In this document: one piece after another, positions 10,571 through 24,600 of the stretch
How the letters are laid out: every line of letters begins with the position of its first letter
Numbering within the stretch: position 1 is the first letter of the stretch
Assembly (NCBI RefSeq): GCF_964204865.1
Contig: NC_135262.1
Location: forward strand, 12,276,001 to 12,340,000
Direction of reading: 5' to 3'
From: Styela clava
Lineage: Eukaryota > Chordata > Ascidiacea > Stolidobranchia > Styelidae
DNA length: 64,000 bases
Made by a program: the position numbers and the translations under genes
The notes under the pieces: generated by a model
The model's database searches: none
Seen by the model: the letters and a program-made list of their open reading frames with translations, nothing else
What the model was told of the DNA's origin: nothing

Positions 10571-11080
10571 TTGGACACGTAGTGGACATAACGATCGTTT
10601 CAATATTATGTTGTTGTTGTTCTTGTTCTTTGACACGTTTTTAAAAAGTCGCTTTTCTCTTCGAATACTGGACCAATTGCTTTGAAATTTTCAGTGGTTA
10701 AAGATAAAAATTTCCTCCAGAAGGCTATTACTTTTTTTTTCGCTATGACGTCATCAAAATTATGTGACTCTACGTGTCCATATATTTGAGCATAGCTCTC
10801 TTGTTTTATTTTATATTCTAAATCTAAAACAAGAGAGCTATGCTCAAATATATAGACACGTAGCGCCACCCAGTGGGAATAATTTTGATGACGTCATAGC
10901 GAAAAAAAAAGTAATAGCCTTCTGGAGAAAAATTTTAACTTCAACCACTGAAAATTTCAAAGCAATTGGTCCAGTATTCGAAGAGAAAAGCGATTTCTTC
11001 AAAACGTGTCAAAGAACAAGGACACTAAGAACAACAACAACATAATATTGAAACGATCGCTATGTCCACTACGTGCCCAA
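10571..11080. repeat. 510 bp fold-back (hairpin) element
   Basis: Two arms of about 240 bp are near-perfect reverse complements around a short AT loop at about 10808-10824. The outer ends are TTGGACACGTAGTGGACATA and TATGTCCACTACGTGCCCAA. Inner landmarks on both arms are a TTG trinucleotide run, ACTGGACCAATTGCTTTGAA or its complement, GCTATGACGTCATC, and GAGCATAGCTCTCTTGTTTT next to the loop. Diverged half-copies occur at 30510-30870, 40870-41160, 48235-48345 and 61090-61285. Confidence 0.8.
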
Positions 11081-11269
11081 TAATGACTTCTGGTATGATC
11101 GTATTTCATGCAAACGTTTTGTTTCTTACTTTGTCAGTGAATTCTGTCAATGTGTTTCCATATCTCACAGTATTCATGATTTGATTTCTAATTATATCAT
11201 TGTTATTCTGTTTTTTATATTAACGTATTTCATAGCTTTATCGAAGTCAGTTTTTATTTATCATAGAAA

Positions 11270-11367
11270 CGTTTTTAAGTTATCTATTGCTTCTTTATCG
11301 TGAATTGATATTACTGCAAGTTTTTAAGTTATCCATCGCTTCTTTATCGTGAATTGATATTACTGCA
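11270..11367. repeat. 49 bp tandem duplication, two copies
   Basis: A 49 bp block ending in GAATTGATATTACTGCA occurs twice in a row (11270-11318 and 11319-11367) with very few differences, so the duplication is recent. Confidence 0.8.
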
Positions 11368-12358
11368 CAGTTTGGGTAATGTTTCCTAGGTTATGGTACA
11401 TGCTGAAGTTACCAATTGAAGACATGCAAAATTTACTTTTGGAGTACCTGGTTAGAAACGTACAGTAAGAAATTCGATATGGAATGAAAGCCAATGTTGT
11501 CAATACTATGCATTTGAACCGTAACTTCAGGTAAAAATTCCCGATTGCCATATCCAATCAGCAATCTTGGGAGTACCACAAACAGCCAAATTAACAACAT
11601 TCAGTGTTAGTCTTATTAGAACAATTATGATATATGTTGATTGCGACGTTTGTCGGTGAAACTTGGGCTTTAAATCGCTTTGCTATATTGATGCTGTTGC
11701 TGAGACGAAATACCGCATTAGTGGAACTTCTGGATCAGTGGTTTTATATTTGAATAAATGAATAAAAATGCGTATATAGTCTCTGGACACCTTGCTTTTC
11801 CCAAAATGTGATTTTTTTGAAAAAAATTCTGGATTTTCCGTTGGTCCATTCTTGCTAGCGAGTACTCAACAAATAAAGTATATTATGATGTCAGTACATT
11901 AGCATTAGCGGACTTATTAAAATAAAATTACTGCCCCCCAAATACTTGTTTCAGTAAAAATATGAAAATTAATGTTTTACTCTTTGCATATATTCGACAA
12001 ATTGAAATTACACAGTAGATTAGCAACTACCAAAAACATTTAATATTTCAAAGTATTTAAGCAGGAACTACGTCACTACAGGGACTTCCCCTTTCCCAAT
12101 AATTTTTCATTCACTACGCTCTACATGGCGTTTCCTTTACCCTAAACAGATGCTGGATCATAGCTATATTTGAAATATAAGATACAATTTTGGACAGGGC
12201 ACAATTTACTCGATGACAATATTTGAACTAACGTTTATCATCACTGGCTTATACAGAAATAATGGAAAATAAAAATGAAATTCATGCATATAGTATTTCT
12301 GAATATAACGAAGGCGACGAGATGCCGTCTAAGAGTCTACCAACTAAAAATCTTTTGT

Positions 12359-15300
12359 TTATAATACTCTAATCGTGGTTCTAAAGTTGTGCTGAATATC
12401 TTTTATCTGGGTGCAGTCAAAATCAATGTTTGTGTTGATGCTGCGTCGATTTCCACGAGGTTTTATAACGACATCTTTGACGATGTATTTTTTTCCTGGT
12501 TGAATGGGTTGCCTGCAACAAAAAGTTAATATTACTGCTATGCACGTAAGAAATTTGCTCATAGCGCTTCCAAATACATAATTTTGGAAGGATTATGCAT
12601 GAAACGATCAAATGGGATATGTTCGTCTTATGAGTTGCCCCGTCTTCACCTCGAATGCCTGAGCCTCTGTGCAAATAGCAATTAGGCTAGCGACACCATG
12701 CGGTAGATTTCAACAGTCACAATCACGCTTGCTGTCGCTGTTATCTGCGCATCTTGTGCGATTCATCACCTGATTAACTATTACCAAACCTGAATCAAAT
12801 TGGCTGACAACCGGGTGAGAGGCCTCATGATATATATGTTCAAATTCCAATTTATAGGCGAAGAGTTTATCAGCCACCAATAATTAGTGCGAGCGTCACT
12901 TCATTGACAAAGATGTTTAACAGCTGTAAAATGCTAGTTAATAAATTCGTTTTTTTTAAGTGAAACATGTTACTTACTCCATAATAAACTTTCGATCGTT
13001 CTGTTCATTTCCTCCAAAAGTGACTTCAAATACACCATTAGTAAGAGTGATCGGGAACTTGTTTTCGAAAATGATGTCAAATTTTGTTTCCACGCCGAAT
13101 GGGAAGACATCTGGAGCCTGGTACGAATAATAGAAAAACTTATAGTAATTGAATAGAAAGTTATCACTTGACTTCTTCTTTTAACAAATTTTAAAAATTA
13201 TTTTGAATTGTACAAAAAGACAAATGTATTTCAAGGTTATTGTATTGATGTAAATAGCAAATATCACATAGTGTACATAAAGCTCGAGTAGATTACAATT
13301 TTGGCACTTAGTTTATACTAACTATAAACGTAAGTCCATTTCGGTCCCAAAACCGTAAAGAATTGTAATGTAATGGGGAAAATATGGAGTGATACGTGGA
13401 TCAACAAAAAAGCTGGTAACTTTTCATCCCATATTTATGTGTTTTTATCTTGTTCAGATTTTACCGGTATTAGTACATACCAACAAATCTACTTCGGATA
13501 GCATCTGAATTTTTATGTTTGTTGCCATTGCAAATATGATGGTGAAAAGTTGAACATATAATGGAGAATTGGTAGAGTAATCGCTTGGACTGGCTTATGC
13601 TATTACATTCTGATTAAATTATAATATCCTCACCGTAGTTGTGATGCATTTCGGAATAACGACTTGGACATCCAATTCTTCTACTTTGGTGTTTCCGTCA
13701 TTTGTATCTGTTGCAATGACTCGTATATTGATCACCTTATTATCAACAATGTTGTAGATGTAATCGGCTTGGTCAATTTCAAACGACACAATGATTTCTA
13801 AAACGAAAATTAATTGATAATTGCTATATCATGCCGGCTCGAGTATAGGTATACCAGCAAAATTACCTTTTCCGGTTTCAATCTCTACATTCTGCGATAA
13901 TTTCTTCAGTAAAGCATGGATAGACCCAACATGGCGTTTTGTGCTTCCAGATATTTTAATACTCGCTGCATTCACGTTTGAATCTGAGATATTTTTGACC
14001 TAAAAATGAAGAATCGTGATCGTCGAAATGATAAATGACTGTACATTTATGCACAGATCAACACAAAAGAGTGAACTAGAATGGCCGTCGAAGGTTAGTG
14101 TAAAATATAAAAATATCATCATTCAGTTAAATACAGATTATTTCAAATACCATGATTTGAGCAACAACTTTTGATCCAACAAAAATGTTCTTCTCTTTCA
14201 ATAAGATTTTAATTTCAAACTTGGGCTTCACCAAAGTTTCTGGGTTCTTGATAATAAAGCGTAAAGAATGGTCGCCTTTGCCGCGTCCGTAAGCCCGATT
14301 GAAGGCAATTCGCTCCTCCTGTGAACCTAGAAATTAGACAAATAAGTTATTCAAATTTATTTTTATTAAAATTTTGCAGAATTTAATGTTGTTTGAAGAC
14401 AGTTTTAAATGAATTTTCTCCGACACTTGACCCCAGAGAAATTTATCCTTTCTATGCTTTACTATTGTAAAATTTTTGATATTTATCTTTACTATCTTCA
14501 AGGAAGTTATTGCTTACTGGTTTAAATGTTCACTAGTAATCATTATCAATAGTTAGATTCAAATTTAACCCTAGTCTATCGTTTCTCTTGGGATTTATTG
14601 GGACAATAAGGCTTCTGAGTTGCTTGATTTATACCTAAATTTCAAAATCACAACTAAGAATTGACGAATATCTAGCAAAATTACAAAAACGAGCTAATTT
14701 AAAAAAGAGTCTCAGAGCGGCTACTAAAATTTCAATTGCTACGTCACAGTTGCCGTATTACTCATTAGCCGATGTTACGGAAGTAAGCAATGAATTTATG
14801 CTCTGAAAAACAACCATCATGCATGGTGTCTAATTTTTTTTTTGCTCTTCTATTTTTGTATCAGTATGTTTATATAACTACATAATAATAAATACTCGTG
14901 TGATTTACACTTTGAAGAACGTAGAAGAAACTCACCTTCTGGGTATTTATATTGATCAGTAATATCTTCCATGGTATAAGTTCCGATGGCTTTTGTACTG
15001 ATATTCTTCCCGACAGATCTTCTCAAAATTTCGGGCCCTGGTCGCACTTTGCCTCCACTGACAATCCAGTTGACTTTGTCAGCGTTCACCTAAAGGGAGT
15101 GAATAAACGAAAGTAATGAAAAGGCATAATTTCAGCTATAGATCTCCAAGATATCAATATAGTGCAGTCGTAACTGTACGATGGAGACAAATTCAGAGTA
15201 GACAGACGGCCGATCTATACAGATGAATATTACATTTTATCGACATTAGCAAATTTGATAAAATATACATGGAATTGGAAGAAAGTTCAGCAATAGCAAA

Positions 15301-18300
15301 ATCATTGTCGGTAATTTAAATGCTAAGTGTGCCAAATTGAATAAGATGTAGATGCCAGCAAATGTCGGTTCAACGTGGATCAGAACAAGTAAATGTAGGC
15401 ATCTCCAATGACAGAACATTGTGTTTTTAAGTATCGAGAATTTTATTTCATGTTCCCTACGATGAAATATATCATTAACAAACCTCTCCAAATATGAAGT
15501 TAGAATCGTATCCGATAAGAATATTGCCTTCTTTGATTGCCTTAACAGGTGCAGGACCGCATTGAAACAGTTCTCTTCTTGTGTTTCGCCCTGGATCAAT
15601 AACATCTGATACTTCTTGAGGCGTAGAATCGACGACTTGCCAGCCATCATAACCTGAGTGAATATTTCATTTTTTACATTTATAACTGAAAAAAAAACAT
15701 GAGTAAAATTTGGAAAAATGTTTCAGAGAGCAAAATGCATGCAAATTTGTTTCGTTTCGACAAAAGAAAAACCGCCTGTACTTATAAATATCATATAAGT
15801 ATCATTTTTTTTTGCAAACCATTCTAAATAACGTATTGTATAATTACCAAACTCAAAAAGACTGCAATAATTGCTTTCCGTTGGTTCACTGTTCTCGGGT
15901 CTGATCAGCACGAAATCAGATAAATTGTTATTTATTAAACTTTATTATTCCTTACACACGTACATGTTATTATTTATTTGCAATACAGTGCTGTTTAATT
16001 AATCGTTGTCTTCTACGGTACAGAACAGGATCCGGTATTCAATTAAGTTAGGTCCAGGTCCAGCGTTGATTTAATGATATTGTGAAAATTACAACTGAAT
16101 ATTACAACGGTTAGCACGTTAGGCAAGTAAACGACATACAAGAAACATGTGTCGTCGCTTACGCTACTTACCGCAAAGCAAACGCTAAACAACAGCCATT
16201 GTTACGATATGAATCCGTGCGCACATAAAAATAAATTAATAAACATATTTTGTTTTTATGAATTGAAAAGTGGGGTCGTTTGAGAGAAAAAAATTGTTTG
16301 CGGGTCGCAGTTTGCAGACCACTCCTTTAGAGTATCCGGGCCTATGTTTCACCTTCTGGTAAATCAGGGCGTCTGAAAAATCCTTCATTCCAAACATGAA
16401 AGTTCCAGATTGAGTCGCTAGTTTCCTCAAGCTTATCTCCTGTGTCTTCATCGTAGTACATGTCCACTGTCACATTTGCATTTGTATCATGGGCAGAAGC
16501 AAAGTTACTGATAGTTCTTGCAGGAATGCCAACAGCACGAAGAGCTAAAATATTAAAGTTTTTTTATTTATTCAAGTACAAGTATGTTTTTCTCATTTGT
16601 TCCCATTAGGTTATATATAAATAATGACCTGTAGTTAAGACTCCAGCAAAAACCCAGCATTGCCCGTATTTTACTGGTTGCATGTTTTCATCGGCCCACT
16701 TTTTCAATATTTTTCCACTGTCATTCCAATACCCAGGACTTTTTCCATCTTCATATTTTCCGTTCCATTTGCCCCATAGGACGCCTTTGTCATCGTTGCA
16801 ATTGACCTATAATTGAAGTCGCAGAATTTTAAACAGACCAACAGTACTTAACAGTTAACTTTAAATATACGGGGAAAGTTGTAAAAAAGTAGATAATACA
16901 AAACGAACACCGAACCCCCAATGATTTTTTTAAATGCTTCCAATCACCTTTTGTTTTAATTTACCGTTCGCCAAATTCGATCAACATACCATTGAACTCA
17001 AGACTCTCGAAACGTAGACAGGGTCGTTGTACTTCTTCCAAGTTTTCACTGGTTGTGCAAGATGGCGAGAGTCATTAACGATCATTTTGAGAACGTTATC
17101 CAATACCCCAGCATCGAATTGAGCGTAATCCCAAGATTTCAAACTAATACTCCAATAGCTTCCACGAGCAATGTTTCCTGTGTCGTTCATCACGTATTCT
17201 TGACGCTGTCGTTCATCCTCCATGTAAACGGTGTCATCTAAATATGATTTAACATTTCGAACATAGTTTGTATACATAGACGAAAAGCTTGGGGCGAAAG
17301 AGAACCACCCTGTGGAAAACATAGCGATTTTGTCCAGTATTTTTTACATCGTCGGTGCGTAGTGGACAATCGAAACATTGGAAATTCATACATTGTATGC
17401 ATTTAGTGAATATATTGACATATGTTCGGAATTGCTTATAAAAAGCATTTGATTTTGAAAAAAAATTGTGACAAATACCTGAAACAAACGGATTGAACAT
17501 GACAATAATGCTGTTGTCGTTATGTGTGATTTTCTTGCGACCTCCACTTGTACCACTCACAACCTCCAAGGATACCTGTAATATAGGAATCGATGTTGTT
17601 CATATAAACTTGTGATGAATATCTGTATGTTGACTAATACAGTGCAATTCTATAGGGTCGTCCGACTTGCCTTAACGAGGCTGTTTCCGTCAACAGGAAT
17701 TTTTAGTGAGCGCACGTTAAAATAAAACAACAGAAAACTTTGTCGCTTCAATGTGTAAAATCTGCAGTAAATAGAGTGCACTTCTGTATTTGTACTTCAG
17801 ACTTTACTCACGTTAGCACTAACGTTCGTTTACTTCGTTAATTTGATAGAAAATCAAGATACTGTATGTAAATCAAATGGAATCAGGCGACAGTAGGCTA
17901 ATAGGTAGATCTCTCATTCTAATATTTAAGCAATGGAATGGAATGGACTTACAGAATACTTGGCAATGATTGCATTAACCGGAATGTTGATTCTCACGGA
18001 CAATTTCTTTGTATTTTGTCCTAGCATGTAACAGTGCCAAGTGTTCTTGTCTCCTGGCTTGTTTAGCACAGGGCAGACGAATTTCGTACCCGATGCTTCA
18101 GATGGTTTTGGTCCTGAAAATCACAAAAAAAAATCGATTTTATCGGTTTATATTACTACGGAATTGTCATTATAAGTTTTGCTAAGTAACACGTAAAATG
18201 AAGGTAATGTAATCATTACGGTAGCTTCCTCAAAGTATCTCTTTGAATGTATTTGAAATTATCAATACCGTCACAAATAGACTCACTCAGAAGTAAAAAA

Positions 18301-18862
18301 GACTTATATCTGAGAAAATCAAGGCAGCGCACTAACATGCTAAAACTATAAACTATATGGTGGTAAAGTACTTGCCAATTAATGAAGATTGCCGGGAGAC
18401 TTGACAAAGTTTGAAACAATACAACCTCGATAAAAGCTATGAGATTAAATATTGACCTAAACGAATATTCATTTGCATTCCTCCAGAAATTTATAAGTTT
18501 CACATGAAATACCTTTTGAATTAGATATACCCTGAAATTTTTTACTTACCAACACCAAAATTAAGGGTTAAGTCATCTCTTTCCGATTCGAATCCACGAT
18601 TTCCAAAAATGATTTCAAGGTCAAAGGTTGCTGATCTTCTCAAAATCAATGAATTATTTTCGAACAAAGAAGTATGATGTTCCACTTCGTTCTTTTCTTT
18701 GAGAAAATCGATTCGACGAACCTGAAGATTCTCGGCTAAAGAAGAAGAAGTAGATGTTGATCGGGCAGTGGAACGGCCTCCAGGTAAAGATGACCAAGAT
18801 CTAGAACTTGTTTCTGACGAAGCAAAAGGAGCCGAGAAAAGCCTTCTAAACATTGATTCCAT
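12359..18862 (-). CDS. TGM: Transglutaminase, complete 13-exon gene
   Basis: Calcium-dependent protein-glutamine gamma-glutamyltransferase, which cross-links Gln and Lys side chains. Exons: 18550-18862, 17953-18113, 17479-17575, 16990-17309, 16629-16806, 16353-16544, 15484-15653, 14936-15089, 14151-14326, 13867-13999, 13634-13797, 12978-13117 and 12359-12512. All join in phase with GT-AG borders and total 2,352 nt (783 aa). Residues 1-45 are Ser/Thr/Arg-rich. The N-domain follows ([17 protein letters not shown]). In the core, YGQCWVFAG places the nucleophile at Cys347, [11 protein letters not shown] gives His406 and VVDSTPQE gives Asp429. This spacing (59, 23) is as in known enzymes. Trp311 fits the oxyanion-hole position. 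[11 protein letters not shown] resembles the end of the core, and two beta-barrels follow. No lesion was seen. Confidence 0.95.
16249..16330 (-). repeat. hAT-end-like fragment in TGM intron
   Basis: Read on the minus strand, this begins near GAGTGGTCTGCAAACTGCGA followed by CCCGCAAAC. It resembles the fragment at 4617-4690. Only one end is recognisable. It lies in the intron just after TGM exon 6 (16353-16544). Confidence 0.4.
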
Positions 18863-20011
18863 ATTTCGTTCGCGTGTGATTTGTAGCGTTGCATACGGCA
18901 GAGAACAGTATTATCCTAGTTTTTATTCCGTTTAACAATAAAAATTAGAGAAAATATAAATTACTGAGTATGACCGACATCATTCCTAACAGTAACTCTT
19001 TTTGAATGTCGATTGTTGTATATTTATAATAAATAGAACACCTTTAATCGGAGTGGAAATGTACAACTCTATTATCAAAATTAAAACATATATATATACG
19101 ATAATTCTCAATTGTACCATATGCACTCAAGTTTTAAAAACTCAATTCTTCTACTCGTTATTAAACAAAATAAACAATTCTTTTTCGTTATTTGCCTCCT
19201 CTTTTCATCTTGCAATCCTATTGCATACCATCCCAGTTACTGATTTGTTTATGTTTATCGTTTACATTATTCACTGATCACGTAAAATAGTGAATAATGG
19301 CAATGAGTATTTCCTATTGAATGAAATGTAGTTCTCAACTCTTGCATTCGCGAAAATATGATGTCTGTTGACCATTCAGATGTTTCACACCCTACGCATG
19401 TCGCCAACAATTATCACTACACAACAAAACTCTCTATATTCTCTATATTCGACTATAGTCCTATTATCACTTTCGATGTGCAGACATGTTGTCTGTTATA
19501 CATACTGTCTTGAGGTTTTTTGAGAACATAACTTCAACGCAAAGTCATGTGAAACATATCAAAAGGGCCCAATACTTTTAAAATGATTCTATTGTATGTT
19601 AATATTGTACGTTAAATTGATGACGTATGCGATTGGCGTATATGACATATTTGAATTCTAGGATTCAAGTCACAATTCTATCACATCCCAGTGGCAGTGA
19701 GTAATAAATTCATTAGGCAAGGGAATCGGGTTTTTAAGTCTTTACAAAAACATAGCAGTTTTCTACGTGTAAAGAGCTGATTGTCTCCCACTCCGTTAAG
19801 TGATGGATGTGTTCAAAACTAATGGAGATCTATCCTAACAGCCTGTGTCACACAAGTATTACTCATATTTTTATTCTCCACAAATTTCGTCTGATTACAA
19901 TTATCCATCCACAAGTTATGCAGAACTTATAGATTGAGGTTTTTTTGTCACCTTAAAGAAAAGCACATTCTTCCACAACCAATAGCAAATGAGATTTTGT
20001 AACTAGAATAC
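18863..20011. other. Spacer upstream of transglutaminase
   Basis: This is AT-rich sequence between the TGM start and the phosphodiesterase-like exons on the same strand. I looked for GAF or catalytic-domain exons that would continue the upstream gene and found none. Confidence 0.45.
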
Positions 20012-21610
20012 CTGGTGATCTTTCCCTGATTCCAATCAACCATCTTTCAACATCTTCCTCCCAAAAATGATCTACGATGTATTTTTCAATAAAATCACGA
20101 TTTGAATTATAATATTGAATCACGACATTTGGATTGTTGTTCATCAATCGCAGCAATTCATCAGGATCTACTGTTCTATCCGGAGTCGCTTCCACTATCG
20201 GTGCTGGAGTGGGAACTGTGGTAAAATGAGGAAACAGGTTTAGTCTACAATGCAAAGAATAATAACTGCAATTGATTCGAGTATATTGTGGAAATATATT
20301 TTGAGAATTTGAACACCCGCATATGGGTTGTAACCCAATCTGGGTCTCAAAAATCTCGTCACCCTTGTCATATTGTCTCCCTTTTTAGCACACTTGTTTC
20401 CACTTTCTACACTTGCCCACAAATGCGCCAGTTGTCCCACTTGTCTCATAAAATAATTCAAATTGTGAAAAGCGAGTTTGGGCGAAGAATTAATGATCAA
20501 ATTAAGTTGGTTGAGAGTAAATGTGGGTGGTGGCCCAATATCCATCTACTACCGCCTATGCGAAGGAAATGACAAAGATATTTATTTTTGGCGAAGTGAA
20601 AGCACTCGATTACTCAATTTTTGACGCTCCGGGTTAATCAAAATATTAAATAGGACTCAGTAGCTCGTATCAGCTATTTTTTTTTTAGATAATCTGAGGT
20701 GGTATAAAAATGATAGCGATTTCTACAAATTAATCCTTGTACTCAGTGTCATGTGGTAAATTCAAAACTAGCGTAACTAAATACAAATATATTCAAATAT
20801 ATAACAACAAAATTGATAAAATTAGTAACCGTAATAAAATTATAATCATTAGTTAAAACCAAAATCGGTTGACCGATTAAAATGCTAACCGTTACCGGGT
20901 ATGAATAAGTCTTTTCATTCTATAATTCATTTATTTTAAAAACCGAAAATACAGTTATATAGTGGATATAATTCAACCAAGTACGGGTTGTGAAACCTCA
21001 CACCCATTTTCATACATGACTCATGTATGTACTAGCTTGATCTCATGCACGTAGAAAACAAAATTGCGCAAAACTATGAAATCATGAAAACAGATTAAAT
21101 ATCAATGCGTAGGATATCACGCGATGAACAGTTCCTGTTTTGCGCTGAGAAAACGTTACTTCAGTCACGTTGTGGGGAAATTCCATTCCTAAGCTGAAAC
21201 TAAGACATCATGGAAGATAATGAGAATTAACTCATTATATATTGAATTCGTTCGAATCTTTGAATCACGTTCTTTTTACTTTGTATCAAGAAATATGTTG
21301 TCGATATGATTAAAAATTGATTTTTACACTTTGCACTCAATAAATGCTGTGGTTCTATTAACATAAACTGCTGACCAGTTAGATACGGATTTCGGTGACG
21401 ATTTTAGTTATCCCTATATTATTATAGCACATACGAACCTGTTTTTCTAATGTGCGACTAAAATAAAATAATTAAAATTGACACCCGGTCATAGAACTCT
21501 CTTTTCCGAACAGCAATTAGTTCTTTCGAATTATTATATAGAAATATAGGCTTTACTTAATAAAACAATTTACCTTCTGGTCTTTCAGGTCTGCTTTCCG
21601 CTGATCCCAT
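20012..21610 (-). pseudogene. Orphan 5' exons, PDE5/6/11-like N-terminus
   Basis: Two exons fit in phase: 21574-21610 (start ATG, MGSAESRPERPE, ends phase 1) and 20012-20215 (phase 1 to phase 1, donor at CACCAG/GTATTC). The second encodes PTPAPIVEATPDRTVDPDE, LLRLMNNNPNVVIQYYN and FWEEDVERWLIGIRERSPG. The pattern of an acidic-NP-x-YY stretch followed by a VERWL segment resembles the region before the first GAF domain of PDE5/6/11-type phosphodiesterases. No GAF or HD-domain exon follows in the 1.1 kb before TGM. If the last donor is not used, the frame runs on 19 codons to a stop at 19953. I read it as a truncated gene or remnant, though a small real gene cannot be excluded. The family call is tentative. 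Confidence 0.35.
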
Positions 21611-24600
21611 ATTCTTATGCAATCTTTAGTAATGAATTAATTAGAAACAAATTTTTATTTTTTAATGCTATGAACAAAAATATAGAAATGAGAATAAAAA
21701 TGAAATAATAAAAAGGCAAATTTACGCCAATTACTTTTATTATCTGATTATAAAATCTGCTCCTGATGCTCATCAACGCTAAGGAACGTACTAATTAGCT
21801 CTGATTATACATTCTTGAAAGATCATAATCCAACGTGTAGCGACAATGCGTCGTTATACCATACACTATATATATATATCTATTTTCAATTAGTGGTATA
21901 ATTATGACTTATAACTTGATTCTGATCATTCAAGTGCGAGCTAATCTTGAAACGTGGTCCTGTTATGCAGAAGTATAGCTCGATACGATAGAATGGATAG
22001 ATCGACGAAGCTTTTATTATAACACCGGAAAGTACTATTACACCAGACAAAGACTCCGGAATACCTGATTATTAATTCAGCTTTCAAAAATCTTGCGGTC
22101 AGCTGATCTGAAGCACTGACTTTAAAATAACCTAAATAGCGAGAACAATATCCATAGCCGTTTAAAAGAAGCCTAACGAGGTGGCCTATAGTTACTTCTT
22201 CATTCATCATCAAGAATATATATCTTTCCTATTCTATAGTGAAAATATTATTGTCATATAAAGTATAAACTGTTCCACTAATGTTTCAGGAATTGATATT
22301 TTACTGTACATCACCAGTACTGCCAATGAACTCTGACTCCCGTTTGCGAAACTCCACAGAATAACATGATGACTGTATTGTCACAGTTACATACTTTTAT
22401 TATATGTTCTATGTCACCATATGTTGAACCGGGAACATACAAAATGGGATTTTTTTAAGTACTGTACCGTGTGTTCTGCATTGAACTACGACTTCCGCTC
22501 TCGATTCGCAATATTCCACAAAATGTGATGACGTCTCGTAGTCATAATTTCGATTTCAAATCTGCTGTGAAAGGCATTTCGGAAATGCTTCAGCAGGTAA
22601 AATTTGAGTGACTTTAAAGAATACTTATTCTCTAACAAATCCGCAAGCTCACATAACATTGTAAAATAATGTTAGAATATATAAGTATTGATGTGTTTTA
22701 ATTTATCACACTGAGTAACTGTTTATAAAATATTCGATCCAAACTAGGCCACAAACATCAACTCAGAATTACAGTTCACAAGTGCCAAAAAATGAGATAC
22801 CTATGAATTATTCAAAAGTATCAATCACAGGAAGTATCAAACCTTTATAGCTATCTAACAGCCTAATTTGCCCAAGGCTACTGATTTCCCCGCGCCAAGC
22901 TCTAATTAAAAAAAACAGTACGTGATTTTTTATATCTCATGAAAATATTGTTTTTTTGTCCACCATAGGCCATGGATGAACTTTGCATTTTCAATACGAT
23001 TCATCAGTGACGAGTCATCGAAAATTATTTCAACGATTGACGTATTAGTAGCTTTCAAGAGAGTATCAACTCACGTTAACTACTGACAGCACAGAGAAAT
23101 CCAGGTCGTGCTTTTGATTTCGGTGAGCTCAACTGAAGCTAAGGTATTCGCGTTATTTTTTAGTAGGCCTACTAATCCTACCTCAGAAGAATAGCTGTAT
23201 AAAGTTGTTGAATGAATTCGATCGTTAATAATTTCATTCATATATTATATCAGCTTTGAATCAGTACTTTACATATCTCTTGCATTGTAATTGTTGGGTA
23301 TTCACTTTCCCAATTTCATCACAGACACGTACCATTGTGTTTTGTTTTTATCATTATTTGTTCTTATCTCGTTCGTACTTCTATACCATTGTCAACGGCA
23401 GACTAATGAAATTTTTGTCTGTAGACAAGTACACATTACTACGCCGTATAAAACTTATTTTAATGTATAAAATTATATTTTCTATTACGTTGGCTTTGCA
23501 AAGAAACGAAAGATGAAATATATTTACGATCATGTATTATGATATGCTAGTAGTTGCCAAGTTTTTGCTGTCGTGTGTTAATATAAAACATCCCACTCAC
23601 ACCAATATGTTGCACAGACTTTCAAACCTTGTGTCCCTTGGGCTAAAATCCTTAACGCAATAGCGCATAAACGTGAGTGTGGTATATGCCTTACAAAATT
23701 ACTAATTAGGTAGGCTATATCAATTACTAATATCTAGCAGTCACATATTATACTCCGTCTCATAAAAACATCCAAGGTGGATATGGAAGATTAGTGACAC
23801 CAGCCAGGGTATGAAAAACATGTTTACTGGGTTCATCAGACCTTGTTTTCTCTGCCAATATTTATTGCCGTATTCAACCATATGATTGGTCATAATACGA
23901 AAGCTGAATACTGTATGAAAACAAAAGCTAAATACCGTAACAAAGGTAGCGATCTAATCATTTACGAAATCGATCGACCCATATCCACATTGCACAAAAA
24001 CTTTAACATTAAACAATATATAAAACCAGCATAGATTCTGTGAAGCGGGGTCTTTGTGTGCAACACTACACATGGCTCTTATTGTGCGTTAGGGTTAGGC
24101 TATTGCTACAATGCCGTTGTCGCAAAATAACTATCGGATAACATACTGGAACCTAAGCCATCAGAGATCACCTGATACATACATTTCTTGCTTTCGTCTA
24201 GTTTCAAGACTGGTAGATAAATTTTAGCAATATCTGTTATCAATCATGAGTGCCGTACTTGCAGTATTCCTGATAAATTGACTGCCTTCTCAATGTGACA
24301 TATATCTGTTCACAATTCGAGACTACATAACGATTGGGTTCAATACAGAAAAACTTGCTTTAATGTCATAGTCAAAGACGGATGTAACTGCTTAACACAC
24401 TTGCATAGAATGTATTATATATATATATATTCAATTCATTACATCAGTAAGGTCTAGACTTGACACCATGACACTTCGCGCGAGAAGTGCGTTCGATTCG
24501 AACTGCCTCAAACTGCGAACAACGGCTTGCAGTTTTCAGTAACAAAGTTGAATCTATTTCTTTCTATGGTGTGAAAACGAGACTTCGGGCAGCAAGAGAC

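Larger units (their letters stand above)
10386..12358. other. Convergent spacer NEURL2/transglutaminase
   Basis: The two genes end towards each other here. The spacer holds the fold-back element (10571-11080) and a 49 bp tandem duplication (11270-11367). I see no other exon, and the open frames inside the fold-back are mirror images produced by the palindrome. Confidence 0.5.

Noticed and set aside
10606-11045. Two mirror-image open frames of 87 and 93 codons
   Set aside because: They are the two arms of the fold-back element and encode the same sequence because of the palindrome.
14850-15650. Long minus-strand frames across TGM exons 7 and 8
   Set aside because: Exon 7's long open frame is in the wrong phase; the in-phase reading gives the catalytic Asp motif instead.
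20240-20545. 101-codon minus-strand open frame next to the phosphodiesterase-like exon
   Set aside because: It lies in the intron between the two supported exons, has no splice continuity with either, and shows no recognisable motif.
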